Source: Sarcophilus harrisii (Eukaryota > Chordata > Mammalia > Dasyuromorphia > Dasyuridae). Taken from it: a stretch of DNA of 64,000 nucleotides. Shown here one piece after another: positions 31,225-42,704 of the stretch. Under the pieces are notes generated by a model, which worked only from the letters and a program-made list of their open reading frames with translations, made no database searches and was not told where the DNA came from. Where the stretch lies: contig NC_045426.1 in NCBI RefSeq assembly GCF_902635505.1, positions 670,811,087 through 670,875,086 on the forward strand, given 5' to 3'. Made by a program: the position numbers and the translations under genes. Positions within the stretch are counted from its first letter, which is position 1, and each line of letters begins with the position of its first letter.

Positions 31225-33390
31225 ATCTTTTAAAAATTTTATTTAAAAAACAGAATAAGAAAAAAGAAAAACAGAAAAGGAATACAAAACGAAAGAAAAC
31301 ATTGTCCTGTGCCCAGCAGAACATCAGTTAGGATTCAAAATATATAACAATGAATTATCAATTCAGGAAAGTATATATATGTATTAGTAGAAGAAATTAT
31401 ATTCATGAATGTCCATCTTTTCTTATAAGTTGTTCTTTTATTCTCTGCTGTGCATTTTAAATATTTTATTCTTCCTCCCCTTTTATCTCTACTACTTTGC
31501 CCAAGCAGGCTATAGTTAAGAAAGGATATATTTATGTATACATATGTGAATATATACATATAAATACATACACCCAAGTCCCCAATGCACATATCTTTCC
31601 TATCCTTGCTGACTTTTTGCTTTAATTTTGCTCTTTAACTTGCCTTGCTATTACTTGCCCTCCTCCCACCCATGGATTCCTCCCTTATCTTCTTCTCTCA
31701 TCCTTAGTTTCCCAGTCCACCCATCCCTCCCCACTTATTTCTTTATAGATTTTGAAGGGTGCTATACCCTTCATGGTATATAAGTGATGTTATCTATTTA
31801 ATCCATTCCCAATGTGAGTAGGTTTTCTGAACTTTGAGCCCTCCTCTCCACTCTAATGTTTATGTCTATTCTTCCTCTGCACTTCAATGGTATAAGATAA
31901 TTATGCTTTTTACCTTAACTCTGCCCTAGTCTTTCTTTTGATCTATCCTGTTGCTGATGTCAGTCTTAAACATATGATATACATTTCTCATTTAAAAAAA
32001 CAATTTGCCCATGTTAAGTTCCTTGAAAATGATCTTTGATATTGTTAAATTTTCTATTGAGTTCAAGTCTGGTTGATAAAAGTCCTGAAAATCTGCAAGT
32101 TTATCGAATGTTCATTTTTTTATCATTCGCTATTATGAATAATTTTTGTTGGATATGATATTTTTGATCTCAGGTCTAGGTTTTTTGATTGTTGGTAGAT
32201 ATGATTCCAGGACCTGCGGTCTTTTATTGTGGTGCTGTACAATTCTAATTGTAGATCCTGCATATTTGAATTTTTTTTTCTTGTTTCTTGCAGAATTTTC
32301 TCTTTGATCTTGGAATTTTGAAATTTCTTATGTGTTTTCCATAAAAGATCTTGTTGAGGTGATGATTGGTAGATTTTTTCTATTTCTATTTTTTTCTCAT
32401 GTTCTATCATTTTAGGACAATTTTCTTGGATTATTTCTTGCATTATTGTGTCAAGGTTCTTTTCTGGGTTACAACTTATTCTTATGTTTTCTCTTCTTGA
32501 TCTGTTTTTCCAGATCTGTTGTTTTTCTAATGTTTCACATTATGCTTTATTTTTTCATTTTTAATGATCTGTTTTGTTATTTTGTGGTCTCATAGCTTTA
32601 CTGGCTTTTCCCATGCCCAATTCTAATTTTAAAAAAGTTATTTTCATCTTTGAGTTTCTGTATCTCCTTTTTAAGTTGGTTAACTTTTTTTCTTAATCTT
32701 ATTTTTCTTGGATGGTTTTTATTTTTTATTTTTTCCTCAATGTCTTTTATTTAATTTTTAAATCCTTTTTTGAGTTTCCTCCAATGATATCCTAAGTCCT
32801 TTTTATTCTTGTTAGCATATCACCCAAGAATTGTTGTGGCAAATTACTTGTGAATATCTCTGTCACTCTCCTAATGCCGTTAGCCTTTTGTTTAGCACCT
32901 TAAAACTATTCCCAATTTTTTCTTTTTTTATTAATTTTCTACTATGTTTTGCCAACTAATTTCCTCTTCTGTTTGAGTTTATCTCCCATTATTCCTCCTT
33001 TATGAGTTTTTCCTCTTTCTCTTCTCTTTCAACTTGAATTCTCTTTCTGTTTCCCATTGGTCTTCTTTGTAGGTTCTTAAAGATGGTAGGGTGTCTTCAG
33101 GAAAGACTAATATCTCTGGAATGAGGGTTGCTGAACACTGTACTGGACTCCAAGAAACTGTAGTAAGCATAGCAGCTACATTCTGATAAACTGTTTCAGC
33201 AGACAGACAAAACCAGGCTGAGGGTAACCAATGGTCTCAAACCAGACAGTGAGCTAGAGATAGAGCTTTTCTATCCCAAGCATGTGAAGACTTCCCCTGG
33301 TAGAATGAGTGAATGAGAGCAGTATGTTCCAATGGCCCTGGAGGCAGGTGAAGCAGTTGTTGTGGAGAATTTAAAGCTTGGTTAGACATT
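31225..33390 (-). mobile_element. HAL1 (half-L1) LINE: 5' region, ORF1, 3' UTR, no ORF2
   Basis: On the minus strand, a 106-codon frame (32443-32123) encodes the L1 ORF1 C-terminal domain: TTIKDRRSWNHIYQQSKNLD then ISYPTK, equivalent to the ARREWGPIF..PRISYPAK region of L1 ORF1p. About 900 bp later the element ends at an A-rich tail (31225-31240) with no ORF2 between. The plus-strand copy at 46790-49612 has the same ORF1-to-3'UTR order, including 'atgttctgctgggcac'. Half-L1 elements with this plan are known in marsupials. ORF1 coiled-coil sequence lies at 32450-33070 and 5' UTR-like sequence at 33080-33390. Confidence 0.75.
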
Positions 33391-33394
33391 GAAG

Positions 33395-33545
33395 ACACTA
33401 AAATCATCTACTGCATCTTGAGTCATCACTAGTCATCTTGATTCTGTCCTGCCACTGGACAGTGATGATGATTCTGATGAGAATGAGGCTGATGACTTCA
33501 TGCATCTCTGCCTTACTTAAATTCAATTTATGCATGAATATAATG
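33395..33545 (+). mobile_element. RTE-related SINE or tail fragment
   Basis: 'gcatcttgagtcatcactag', 'cctgccactggacagtgatg' and 'agaatgaggctgatgacttc' match a repeat common in marsupials that I associate with RTE-mobilised SINEs. Confidence 0.5.
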
Positions 33546-33684
33546 TTTGACTTTGGCCAACCGGCTTCTCATAGTTGAACTCAATTTCCTTAGTTGTTAA
33601 ATAAGGTGTGTCAGACTGGAATAGATAACAAACTGGTCTTCTCTCTATTCCTCCATTCTTCATGGATCATTTTGTATATCTCTC

Positions 33685-33890
33685 AGGAGCATAGATTTAG
33701 AACTGGAAGAGACTACAAAAATCATCTCGTTCAATCTTTCCATTTTTTCAGATAAGGAAACTATTGTTCAGAGTATAAATGACTTGCCCAAGTTAACAAA
33801 GGTATATAGGTGGCCGATCTGGGATTCAAATTCAAGTCCTCTGACTTCTTCCAGTGTTCTTTTTACTGTGCCATGCCATCTCTGATCTTT
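33685..33890 (-). mobile_element. MIR3-like SINE
   Basis: 'gatttagaactggaagagac', 'gacttgcccaagttaacaaa', 'cttccagtgttctttttact'. Confidence 0.7.
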
Positions 33891-33904
33891 GTTTTACACT
33901 CATC

Positions 33905-34065
33905 AGTTTCCAAATGTCATGTGCTCTTTATTAGGTTGTAAGCCCTATTGAAGGCAGGGACTGTGTTATTTTCGACTGTGTTACTTCACCTCTATATTTT
34001 CAGCACGGGATCTTGAACAGAATAAATATCCAATAATATTTATGAATTTAACTGAATGATCCCTC
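33905..34065 (+). mobile_element. L2 LINE 3' end
   Basis: 'ttgtaagccctattgaaggc', 'agggactgtgttattttcga' and 'aataaatatccaataatat'. Confidence 0.65.
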
Positions 34066-34477
34066 AAATAATTTCCAATTGGAATATTTAGTGATTGGGT
34101 GGTAATTACTTCTTACACCTTGGGGTGTTAAGAGAATGGGAGACAGAAGTGGGTAGTGAGAAAGACAGAGGAACAGAAAGAGAAATTATTTTTGTTTTTG
34201 TATTTCCTATTAATCTTTTAGGTGGCCCTTACTGTTTTCCTCAGTAATGTCTAGGATAATAAATCCTCCCTACAAGGTTAGGGTGACCTGAGGAAAATGA
34301 GAGAATGGAGGGAGTAGTATGAATCATAGAGAGAATAACAGGACGGGTAAAACAAGAACAGAATTCAGTGAAACTGGAGGTATTCCCCCAGTATATGTCT
34401 CAAAGGGAGTACTCATCATTTTCCTTATACTTACATAGGGCCATCCTAGAAAGGTTATTTGATCTAATTATTATATT
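34066..34477. other. No gene or recognised repeat
   Basis: Nothing recognised. Confidence 0.4.
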
Positions 34478-34712
34478 TGTTGGTGTTCAGTTGTTTCACA
34501 TCATTTGAGGTTTTCTTGGCAAATATACTGGAGTGGTTTGCTATTTCTTTTTCCAGTTCATTTTATAGATGAAGAAACTGAGGCAAACAGGGTTAAGTGA
34601 CTTGCCCAGGGTCAAAGCTACTGAATGACTGAGGCAGATTTGAACTCAGGAAGCTGAGTCTTCCTAACTCCAGGTCCAACATTCTATCCACTAAGCCATC
34701 TAGTTGTCCATA
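34478..34712 (-). mobile_element. MAR1-type CORE-SINE
   Basis: Full-length reversed MAR1: 'tgttggtgttcagttgtttc', 'gaggttttcttggcaaatat', 'gacttgcccagggtcaaagc', 'cattctatccactaagccat'. Confidence 0.9.
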
Positions 34713-35309
34713 ATTACTATATGGAGTAGTAATAATCTTTTCAAAATCCCTAACTAGAGACCGTTCTACTTGAACACCTCAAAAGATGGTGAGCTCACTA
34801 CCTCAGAATGGGGTAGTTCTAATTATTAGCATATTTTGCCTGATAATGAACTAAAATCTGACTCTCTTCAACCCCTGCTACTTTATTTTAGTTCTCCCCG
34901 CTGCGGCTCAGCAGATCAAGATAAATCTGTGTTCCAAATCACAGTCCCTCAGATATTTGAAGAGAGACCTTATCTTTCCTAAATCTTATCTTCTTCTGTT
35001 GAATTTTAGATAACATGATTTTGAATACCATCCCTATCCTGGCTGTCTTCCTCTGTGTTCATTCTAGTTTGTCAATGTCTCTCCTAAAGCATGGATCTGA
35101 GAATTGAACACCATTCTCCAGATGTTCTCTGACCATGGAAAGAGTACAGTATATTTATCACTCTAAATACTTCCATCATGTTCTCTTTAGAAATATGGAA
35201 ATACTGACTATCTAGAGGGAAGAGATCCTTGGAGTCTCAGAGAAGTATTGCCTTATCCTTCCAGGATAGCTTTTGTAACTCAGATTCAGTCCTTTTTTCC
35301 TCTCTGTAG

Positions 35310-35700
35310 TAGTTTATTTTTTCTAATTTAATGTAAAAACAATTTTAACTTTTTCCCCTCACTTTTCTTTCCCTCCCTGCTTATTGAAAAGACAAACAAT
35401 TCAATAAAGGTTATACTTGTGCAATCATGCAAAACATTTCCATATTAGTCATCTTGTGAAAGAGAACACGGGCAAAAAATACTAAGAAAAATAAAGTTAA
35501 AAAAAGTATGCTTTGATCTGTACTCAAACTCCATCAGTTTTTTCTCTGGAGATGGAGAGCATTTTTCATGGTCTTTCAGAATTATCTTATATTTTTGTAT
35601 CTCTGAGAATAGCTAAGTAATTCACAATTGATCACTGTATAACATTGCTGTTACTACGTACAATGTTCTGTTGTTTTTTATCACTTAACTTTGCATGAAA
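35310..35700 (-). mobile_element. L1 3' end (older subfamily)
   Basis: 'caattcaataaaggttatac', 'gtatgctttgatctgtactc', 'ctctggagatggagagcatt', 'acgtacaatgttctgttgtt'. Confidence 0.75.
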
Positions 35701-35719
35701 TTTTATTTTATTTATTTTA

Positions 35720-35866
35720 TTTTTTGCAGGGTGAGGTAATTGGAATTAGGTGACTTGTGCAGAGTCTTAAAGCTAGTTTAAGTGTCAAGTACCTGAGGCT
35801 GGAATTGAGTTCAGCTCTTCCTAACACCAGGGTCAGTGCTGTATACATTGGGTCACCTAATGGCCC
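35720..35866 (-). mobile_element. WSINE1-type SINE, diverged
   Basis: 'gtgaggtaattggaattagg', 'ctcttcctaacaccagggtc', 'tgggtcacctaatggccc'. Confidence 0.75.
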
Positions 35867-36579
35867 TACATCAGACATCATTCTTGAAGAAAATAGCAGA
35901 ATCATTCCACTTATTCTAGACCTTATTCTAAACTCGGTACCCCTTAGGCAATCTATCAACGCCAAAAAGCAGAAAGACACAAAGGAATTAGTGTCATGAT
36001 CTCATCTATGATATTGAATAGTTAACTTCAACCTTGATACAAACACATTAAATCCCTCCACAAAAGTACTTCTCCATCCCCTCATTATATTACAGGTGAA
36101 TTTGGATTCTTAAAGGCTATCCCCCAGGACATAAGGTTCAATAGTGCAGAACTGGAAGCCTCTCTTTTTCTTAGAATCCTGGGCTTCTTTGGGTTGAAAA
36201 CATATTATAAATTAGCCTTCATTCAAAACTATAATTCCTAAATGTCTATCAATTTAGGAGTCTTTCCACCTTACTAGCCAGAATACATTAGTTCCAAATG
36301 AAATATATGTAATAATCAAATAGCACTTGAAGACATGCTTTGTCCATAGTATTTCATAAAACTTATTTATTCATTGTTTAATTCCCTAAGAATAACAATA
36401 TCCTGGTCTACATAGAACTTGGCCCAAATGGAATGAGTTGCCTCTTGGGTAGCCCAGTGATCTTCAGGCAAAGAATGAATGACCACCCGTAAGAAATGTA
36501 GATTTTTATCTAGGTATTGATTGGACTGATCCCTTTCAAATCTGAGATTTTGTGAATTAATAACATAACATTTTAACTT

Positions 36580-38110
36580 AATGGTTTAAGATGACAAAAT
36601 AGCAGGAAGACAGTGATCACCCCCTCCCTCTTCAAAACCTTATAATAACAACAAAGCTCCTCCAAATAGAACCTGAAAATACATCCGACCAAATCCTGAT
36701 TGAAAAATCCAAGAAAAAAGTCACAGTGAGTCATTTTTCTAGCTCAAAGCCAGGGAAACAGAACATCTGTGGATGCTGTGGATGAAGTATGTCCAGGAGT
36801 GTATTACATGGAACACTCCATTTTAGGGAGAGACTAAGCACCAGAGCAAGAACAGGTTGAAGATTCAGCAGAAAGAGACTTAAACCTGTGTAGAGTGTAA
36901 GGATGGGTGCCAATTGGCAGCTTTATTGATCAGTACACAGTTCATAGTCACAAATCCAGAATGAACTGAGAAAGATACCTGGGCAGGAGTGGAGGTTTAG
37001 GGTCAAGAATGGCTATAGGTAATAGACAATTTGCTGAGAAAAGAATAAGTTTGGAAACAAATAGTAGTTGTATGTCTATGATTTCAGGAACAGAGCAGAA
37101 TTTCACCTCCATTCTCCAGTTTGATTGAAACTTTTGGTGGAATGATCGAGGTAGGTATGCTAGATCAAAGGGGACCCTGCAGTGCTTTCACTCTGAACCA
37201 GCATTGATTTTCAGTTAGCTGATAGTGGCTGAGTCCATCCAGCAGTCCATTAAAACTTCCAACCTATGAGAAGCTCACAGGAGTGTTGCTCAGACCCCAA
37301 CCCACACCTGGAACTTGTAGAGCTATTTTGGGGGACAGAAATCTGACTTTGTTTTGGATCAGATCACTTTGGGAGCACTGAAAGCTGTCAGGTCCTTAAC
37401 TTAAGCTGCCTCTGATACTGAAATAATAATACAATAGTCAATATTCAAGAAAGGCTCCAGAAATAAACCCTAACATAAGGTCTAAAGTCAGGAAGCAGAC
37501 CGAAGAATACAGAATCAAAGAATCCCACCATAAAAAGCCATTTTGGTGATAGGGACACTCAAGATACAGACCTGGAAGGGTATGACTCTAAAACACCTAT
37601 AAGCAAGTTTCCAAAGAAAGGCACAGCTTTGACAAAAATCTAATGACAATTACTGGAAGAGATGAAGCAATATTTTAAAAAAAAATTTAGTTTGGTTTTT
37701 GTAAATGAAATGAGAGCACTAGAGGGAAAAATTGAAAAAATAAATTAGAGGAATGAAACAAAGAATTGGAAAGGGAATTAACAACTTGTACAAGAGATAC
37801 AAAACCATATTCAAGTAACAGACTGGATTAAGAAGGAGCTAATGATTCCATAAAACAATGAAAAATCCAAACAGACTCAAAGGACTGAAAAAGTAGAAGA
37901 AAATATAAGATGCCTTATGGTAAAAACAATAGACCAGGAAAACAGATTGAAGAGAGAAAACTTAAGCATCACTGAACTACCTGAATATAATAGCATCTTG
38001 TTCCTAGTTCAAACCATGTAGAGCTGCAGATTAAAAGTATAGAGTTATGGCTGATAGACAAGATATCTGAAGGATGGGAAGATACTAAAAGTGTATATGG
38101 GGAAAATAAG
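36580..38110 (+). mobile_element. L1/HAL1 5' UTR and ORF1 portion
   Basis: Begins near 'gatgacaaaatagcaggaag', which resembles an L1 5' start ('..aagatgg..'). A 5' UTR-like stretch runs to about 37600. Then A-rich ORF1 coiled-coil-like sequence follows ('gagagcactagagggaaaaa', 'gagagaaaacttaagcatca', 'tgaactacctgaatata', matching the IGLPE part of ORF1). No open frame is kept. It ends before the ORF1 C-terminus. Confidence 0.55.
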
Positions 38111-39070
38111 CCTTAAGCATTTTTTATTCTACAATTTTAAAAAATCTCACAAAATGGATATTTTTATATATTTAATAGATTAGAAGAAGATTGCCACAGA
38201 AATTCAAATCTCTATTATGTACAGCTTGCCTTTATTTTTAGCTACATAAATATAGAAATCAAGGACATCATCAGTGAGAATATCAGCAGGGAATAATTAC
38301 AAGTGATATTCAACAATAGATCACATCTTTACCATTTCAGAATAAAGTGAAAGATGTAGCAAATGTAAAGCCCACAGTATTGATTATGAAAACAAATTGT
38401 TTCAAAAAATTTTGAACTCTTTTCTAAGAAGTCATCTCACTTCTATACATCAAGTTATTATGAAAACTTTAGCAATAGAAATAATCCTTTTCAATGACCC
38501 ATGGATCATAAACATCAGGTGAAACATACAACAAGGAAATGATCATTTGTCCAAGGATTTTCTGCTGTGAGAGTGTGACATCTACAGTGAAGACCAGATT
38601 TCAGAGGGATTCCTTGTGGATGGTGAGGTCCCTTACTGGTACTGACTTCATCAGGCCCTGAAACATTGCAGAGCCTTCTGCAGTGATATCTTTCAAAGAA
38701 GTGTGTCCTGACCATCCACAAAGCTATGACCAAGTCAAAGAATATCCACTGACAAGATTATAACATGAATTTGGTTGGTAGTTTATAGAACTTGTCCATA
38801 AGTATGTTTATCTGGAGACAGATAATATAGGAGGGTCCAGAGTTGGAGAGAAAGAAGGAAACAGACTGGATTGGTTAAAGATCTTTTTACAAATTTCCCA
38901 TGAAGATAAAGATCCATCTTTTGAAGACCAAAATTTTACTAGTGTTTCTTCAGTATCTGGCCCTGAGATATTGAATGCAACTATCTCTAAAAAATAAAAA
39001 TAAAAATACAACAGATCTTAAAGGAAGATAATGGACATTGTCAATGTGCATGGTCTGCTGTGTATGAATC
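38111..39070. other. No gene; possibly decayed RTE-like LINE
   Basis: A few phrases near 38650-38750 feel LINE-like, but no motif is secure. Minus-strand frames at 38515-38733 and 38808-39011 have no domain. Confidence 0.3.
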
Positions 39071-39079
39071 TGAAGAAGA

Positions 39080-39480
39080 GGAGTGACATCATTAAGGAAT
39101 TGCATAACTGGTAAAGATGAATTGGTCTTGTGGCAAAGGTTAAGGATGACTAGTAGACAGTCAGAATGCTTATTAGTTCTCTCTTGATGTCAGGAGGAAA
39201 AGAGGAATGACTCGGGATGGACCACCCATGGTGAATTATAATAGTTCTGGCATTCCTTATGACAGCTCTGGGAGATAGAGGTTAAATGACTTCCCAAGGA
39301 CACATGGTTAGTGAAAGTCTGAGGGAGGATTTGAACCCGTCTTTCCTAACTTTTTCCTAACTCCAGATTCACGGCATAATTTGGTTGTCTCTATGGCAGA
39401 TTGCTGCAGAAATTACGGAAGATCATCTACAAGAATTGTATAGGTCCCATAGGATGGAAGATAGTTTTCATAATTGGAAA
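39080..39480 (+). mobile_element. LINE ORF2 C-terminal fragment, RTE-like, split by a MIR
   Basis: 'gttaaggatgactagtagac', 'tcaggaggaaaagaggaatg' and 'gggatggaccacccatgg' recall the R.DDRW..RVL..GKRGRP..RW end of RTE-type ORF2. A MIR-like SINE interrupts it at about 39240-39395, and 'gctgcagaaattacggaaga' continues after. Confidence 0.45.
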
Positions 39481-39804
39481 ATAAACTTGCAAATCAATGA
39501 AATCAGAGATCCATTTGAATATATTACTTAGTGAAGGCCAAGAGCAGATTAGCTTTTTTTCCCAGTCTATTAAATTCCAACATCTTTTCTAGACAATTTT
39601 TATTTAACTTAATTTGATTACCAGTGAGATTAAGAATGAATGAGATAAGGTCTATAAACTGTCTGGAGAAAAACATTATACTTTTGTGGATTAGATTTGA
39701 ATAGTTCATCATCCCTGGGCTTCTAGTTTAGTCTGATCTGCTTTTTATTTCAATATGCTCTTGTTGGACATTTCCTTTATTTATTTTAAATTAATTAAGT
39801 AATT

Positions 39805-40345
39805 TTTAATACACATTGCTGTATGAAACATGTTGGGTGAGAAAAAACAGAAGAAAAGGGAAAAACCAGGAGAGGAAAAAAAACAAAAAAAGAGAAGTGA
39901 ACATAACATATATTGATGTATATTCAATCTGGATGCAGATGGAATTTTCTTTCTTTTTTTTTTTTATTAAAGCTTTTTATTTACAAAACATGTGCATGGG
40001 TAATTTTTCCAACATTGACCCTTGCAAAACCTTTTGTTTCAAATTTTCCCCTCCCTCCCCTAGCTGGCAGGTAGTCCAATACATGCTAAATATGTTAAAA
40101 TTTATGTTAAATCCAATATATGTATACATATTTATACAGTTATATTGCTGCAAAGGAAAAATCAGATCAATAAGGAAGAAAAAAAACTAAGAAAACAAAA
40201 TGCAGCAAACACAACAAAAAGAGTGAGAATGCAGATGGCTCTCTTCATCACTGAACAAGTGGCACTGGTTTGAATCATGTCATTGTTGAAGAGAGCCAGA
40301 TGGAATTTTCTATCCAAAGTTTATTGGGATTGCCTTGGAGGCAAA
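39805..40345 (-). mobile_element. Older L1 3' end hosting a younger L1
   Basis: 'caatctggatgcagatggaa' before 39950 and 'agtttattgggattgccttg' after 40311 are the two halves of a reversed L1 3' UTR (compare 20360-20440). The interruption is the insertion at 39951-40296. Confidence 0.7.
39951..40296 (-). mobile_element. Young 5'-truncated L1 with target-site duplication
   Basis: Starts with a T run, then 'attaaagctttttatttaca', and ends at 'gttgaagagagc'. The 15-base repeat 'cagatggaattttct' is exact at 39936-39950 and 40297-40311. Confidence 0.95.
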
Positions 40346-40504
40346 AAGCTTTTGACTGTGGCTTTCCCCCATATTTTCAAAATAGTTTCTCTTAGCAGAA
40401 GGATTTTTTTTAAAAGGTCAGAACTTTTATATGACCTGTGGTACCATATGCTCAGTAAATAGTAAGTGCTTAATAAATGTCCTTTCATTCATCCATTCAT
40501 TGAT

Positions 40505-40885
40505 TCACTTCTGTTTTTTTGGAGAACTCACACAGGGCATGTGCTCACAAGGTGGTCAGAGGAAGTGACACAAGGACAGTGTCAAAGGTCTCTCTTAAAA
40601 ACTTTAGAATTGATTGCATGACACGAGAGACTGGCATAGTATTGCCTAGCATGACATGCCCTCATCAGAGAAAATGCAAACAGAATTGCTTTTTGTTCTA
40701 TGAGCAAAACAGAATTGAATTAATGTAAGATGTGCAAAGTTAGAAAAGTCACCTCCAATGTTCATTAGGACTATTTCTGTCTGACCTGTGGCAGAGCATT
40801 CTGAACTTCTATTGGTCTGATAAGCCACATAGTAATATCATTTTGGTCCTATTCAAGAACGAAGGAGAACAACCTATCCTAACCA
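40505..40885 (+). mobile_element. RTE LINE 3' end
   Basis: Matches the marsupial RTE end: 'ggcatgtgctcacaaggtgg', 'aaaaactttagaattgattg', 'cctgtggcagagcattctga', 'attggtctgataagccacat', ending 'aagaacgaaggagaacaa'. A 69-codon frame (40519-40728) includes SLKNFRIDCMTRETG and EQNRIEL, conserved ORF C-terminal words of this family. Frame changes follow. Confidence 0.8.
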
Positions 40886-41023
40886 TTTAATGCATGCATG
40901 GCCCTATGCAGAAACTCTTAGCTCAGCAGTCAACAAGATTCATGATAATGAAAAATATATATTTATTCCTATGGAGGAGTTTGAATTCAAGCCAAATATG
41001 CTGATCTCTCTAGGGACTTCTTT

Positions 41024-41463
41024 TTTTCTTTTCCTTTTTCCCTAATCATCTTTACGTTTTTTTATTAAAGCTTTTTATTTACAAGACATATGCATGGGTA
41101 ATTTTTCAACATCGACCCTGTAAACCCTTGTGTTCTAATTTTCCTCTCATTCCCTCCATCCTCTCCCCCAGATGGTAGGTAATGCAATACATGTTAAAAA
41201 TGTTAAAATATATGTTAAATTCAATATATATATATATATATATTTATACAGTTATCTTGCTGCACGAGACAAATTGGATCAAGAAGGAAAAAAAAACAGA
41301 AAGAAAACAAAATGCAAGCAAACAACAACAAAAACAGTGAGAATGCTATTTTGTGGTCCATACTCAGCTCTCCCAGTCCTCTCTCTGGGTGTATAGATGG
41401 CTCTCTTCATCACAAGATTATTGGAATTGATTTTAATCATTTCATTATTGGAAAGAGCCACAT
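41024..41463 (-). mobile_element. 5'-truncated L1
   Basis: A T/C-rich tail region, then 'attaaagctttttatttaca', 'tcttgctgcacgagacaaat', 'cagtcctctctctgggtgta', ending 'ggaaagagccaca'. A (TA)n expansion lies at 41226-41242. Flanking 'agggacttc' words suggest a target-site duplication (41012 and 41465). Confidence 0.88.
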
Positions 41464-41472
41464 CAGGGACTT

Positions 41473-41617
41473 TTTTTTTCTCCTGAGGCAACTGAGATTA
41501 AGTGACTTGTCCATGATCACATAGCTAAGAAGTGTTAAGTGTCTGAAATCAGATTTGAACTCAGGTCCTCCTGATTTCAGGGCTGGTGCGCTATCCACTG
41601 TACCACCTAGCTGCCCC
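41473..41617 (-). mobile_element. WSINE1-type SINE at the L1's 5' junction
   Basis: Full-length reversed SINE ('cctgaggcaactgagattaa' to 'ccacctagctgcccc'). Flanks 'tcagggactt' (41463) and 'tcaggggctt' (41618) are a duplication with one change. The left flank also equals the L1's right flank. Confidence 0.9.
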
Positions 41618-41659
41618 TCAGGGGCTTCTTTATATGGGGAATTTAACTTTAATGTTCAT

Positions 41660-41825
41660 TGTAGGATTATAAATTTAGAGTCAGAATCTCATCAAACTCA
41701 AACTCCTTATTTTACAGATGAAGAAACTAAATATTATTAGTAAATGTCTGTGGCAGGTTTTGAATCCAGGTCTTCATGACTCTGAAGCAGGATTGTTCTC
41801 CACAATGCTGTGCTACCTCTCAATC
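41660..41825 (-). mobile_element. MIR-type SINE fragment
   Basis: 'attttacagatgaagaaact', 'tgaatccaggtcttcatgac' and 'atgctgtgctacctctc'. Confidence 0.65.
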
Positions 41826-42394
41826 CTAAACACATTTTACAAAAAGAAAGTAGAATTAATGAAAAGATAGATGGGGTATGCCCTTACTAGACAGATTAAA
41901 GACCATGGAAAAAGGGACATGAGAGCAGCAAGTGAGCACAAGTGCATGGCTTTTGGTGCTATAAGAGAATGCCCTTTTCTGTTTTCGCTTTGGTTATTGC
42001 TGCCACCTCAGAGCAGATTGTGCTGTCTTCCCTTCCCATTACCATTGATGGAATTCCTATTCATCCTTTAAAGTCTAGAACTAAACAAGATCTTTGGGAT
42101 ATCCTCTGATCAGAGCAGAGGACATCAAGTTAATTGCCTCTATTAGACTGGACGTTTCCATCATGGTCATTTCAGTTGTGCCTGTGAGTAATCATTTTGA
42201 GCTGCTGACACTTTACAGAAAGAGATAAAATGGAATTTCCCAAAGTCCTTCTATGTCTTACTAGAGCTTTTTCTAAATATGGAAACTTTGTTTCTGAGTG
42301 TAATTATAGAATTGTCTCCTCTAGAAATTTCTTCAGGCTCAGCTTTGTATTTGCATGGACATTTGATTAAGCAATTGAAATATAATAGTATAAG
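41826..42394. other. No gene or recognised repeat
   Basis: Nothing recognised; the frame at 41871-42071 has no domain. Confidence 0.4.
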
Positions 42395-42600
42395 AAGGAC
42401 AGACAGAATGATGCACTAAAAAAAAAAAAAAAAACAAAACTACTGGCTCTAGAGCTAAAATATCTGGTTTCAAATTCCACCAGACACTTGCTATCTGTTC
42501 AACTCTGGCAAATCACTTAATTTCGTTTGGCCTCAGTTTCCCCTTATGTAAAATGATGGGATGGAGATGCTATTGTGAAAGCAACATAAACACTGGTTTC
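42395..42600 (+). mobile_element. MIR SINE, with internal A run
   Basis: 'tctggcaaatcacttaattt', 'ggcctcagtttccccttatg' and 'taaaatgatgggatggag'; an A tract at 42418-42434 interrupts the head. Confidence 0.65.
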
Positions 42601-42704
42601 AATTATCTTCAGAAGATTGAAATTCGGTAGGGTCTAATGATTAGCGGAACTTACTAGACTTCTGGTTCAAGATATTAGTTATTTGTCAAGATTAAATAGC
42701 CCAC

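Larger units (their letters stand above)
34740..36330 (-). repeat. Unclassified repeat with CR1/L3-like end, copy 2
   Basis: Bases 34740-35180 are reversed L3/CR1 3' sequence ('ttctagtttgtcaatgtctc', 'gaattgaacaccattctcca', 'gatgttctctgaccatggaa'). From about 35190 to 36330 the body is not CR1 as I know it, yet it matches copy 1 (11920-12690) block by block. An L1 3' end (35310-35700) and a SINE (35720-35866) interrupt it. Confidence 0.55.

Noticed and set aside
32123-32443. 106-codon minus-strand ORF as a possible host gene
   Set aside because: It matches the L1/HAL1 ORF1 C-terminal domain and lies in a repeat.
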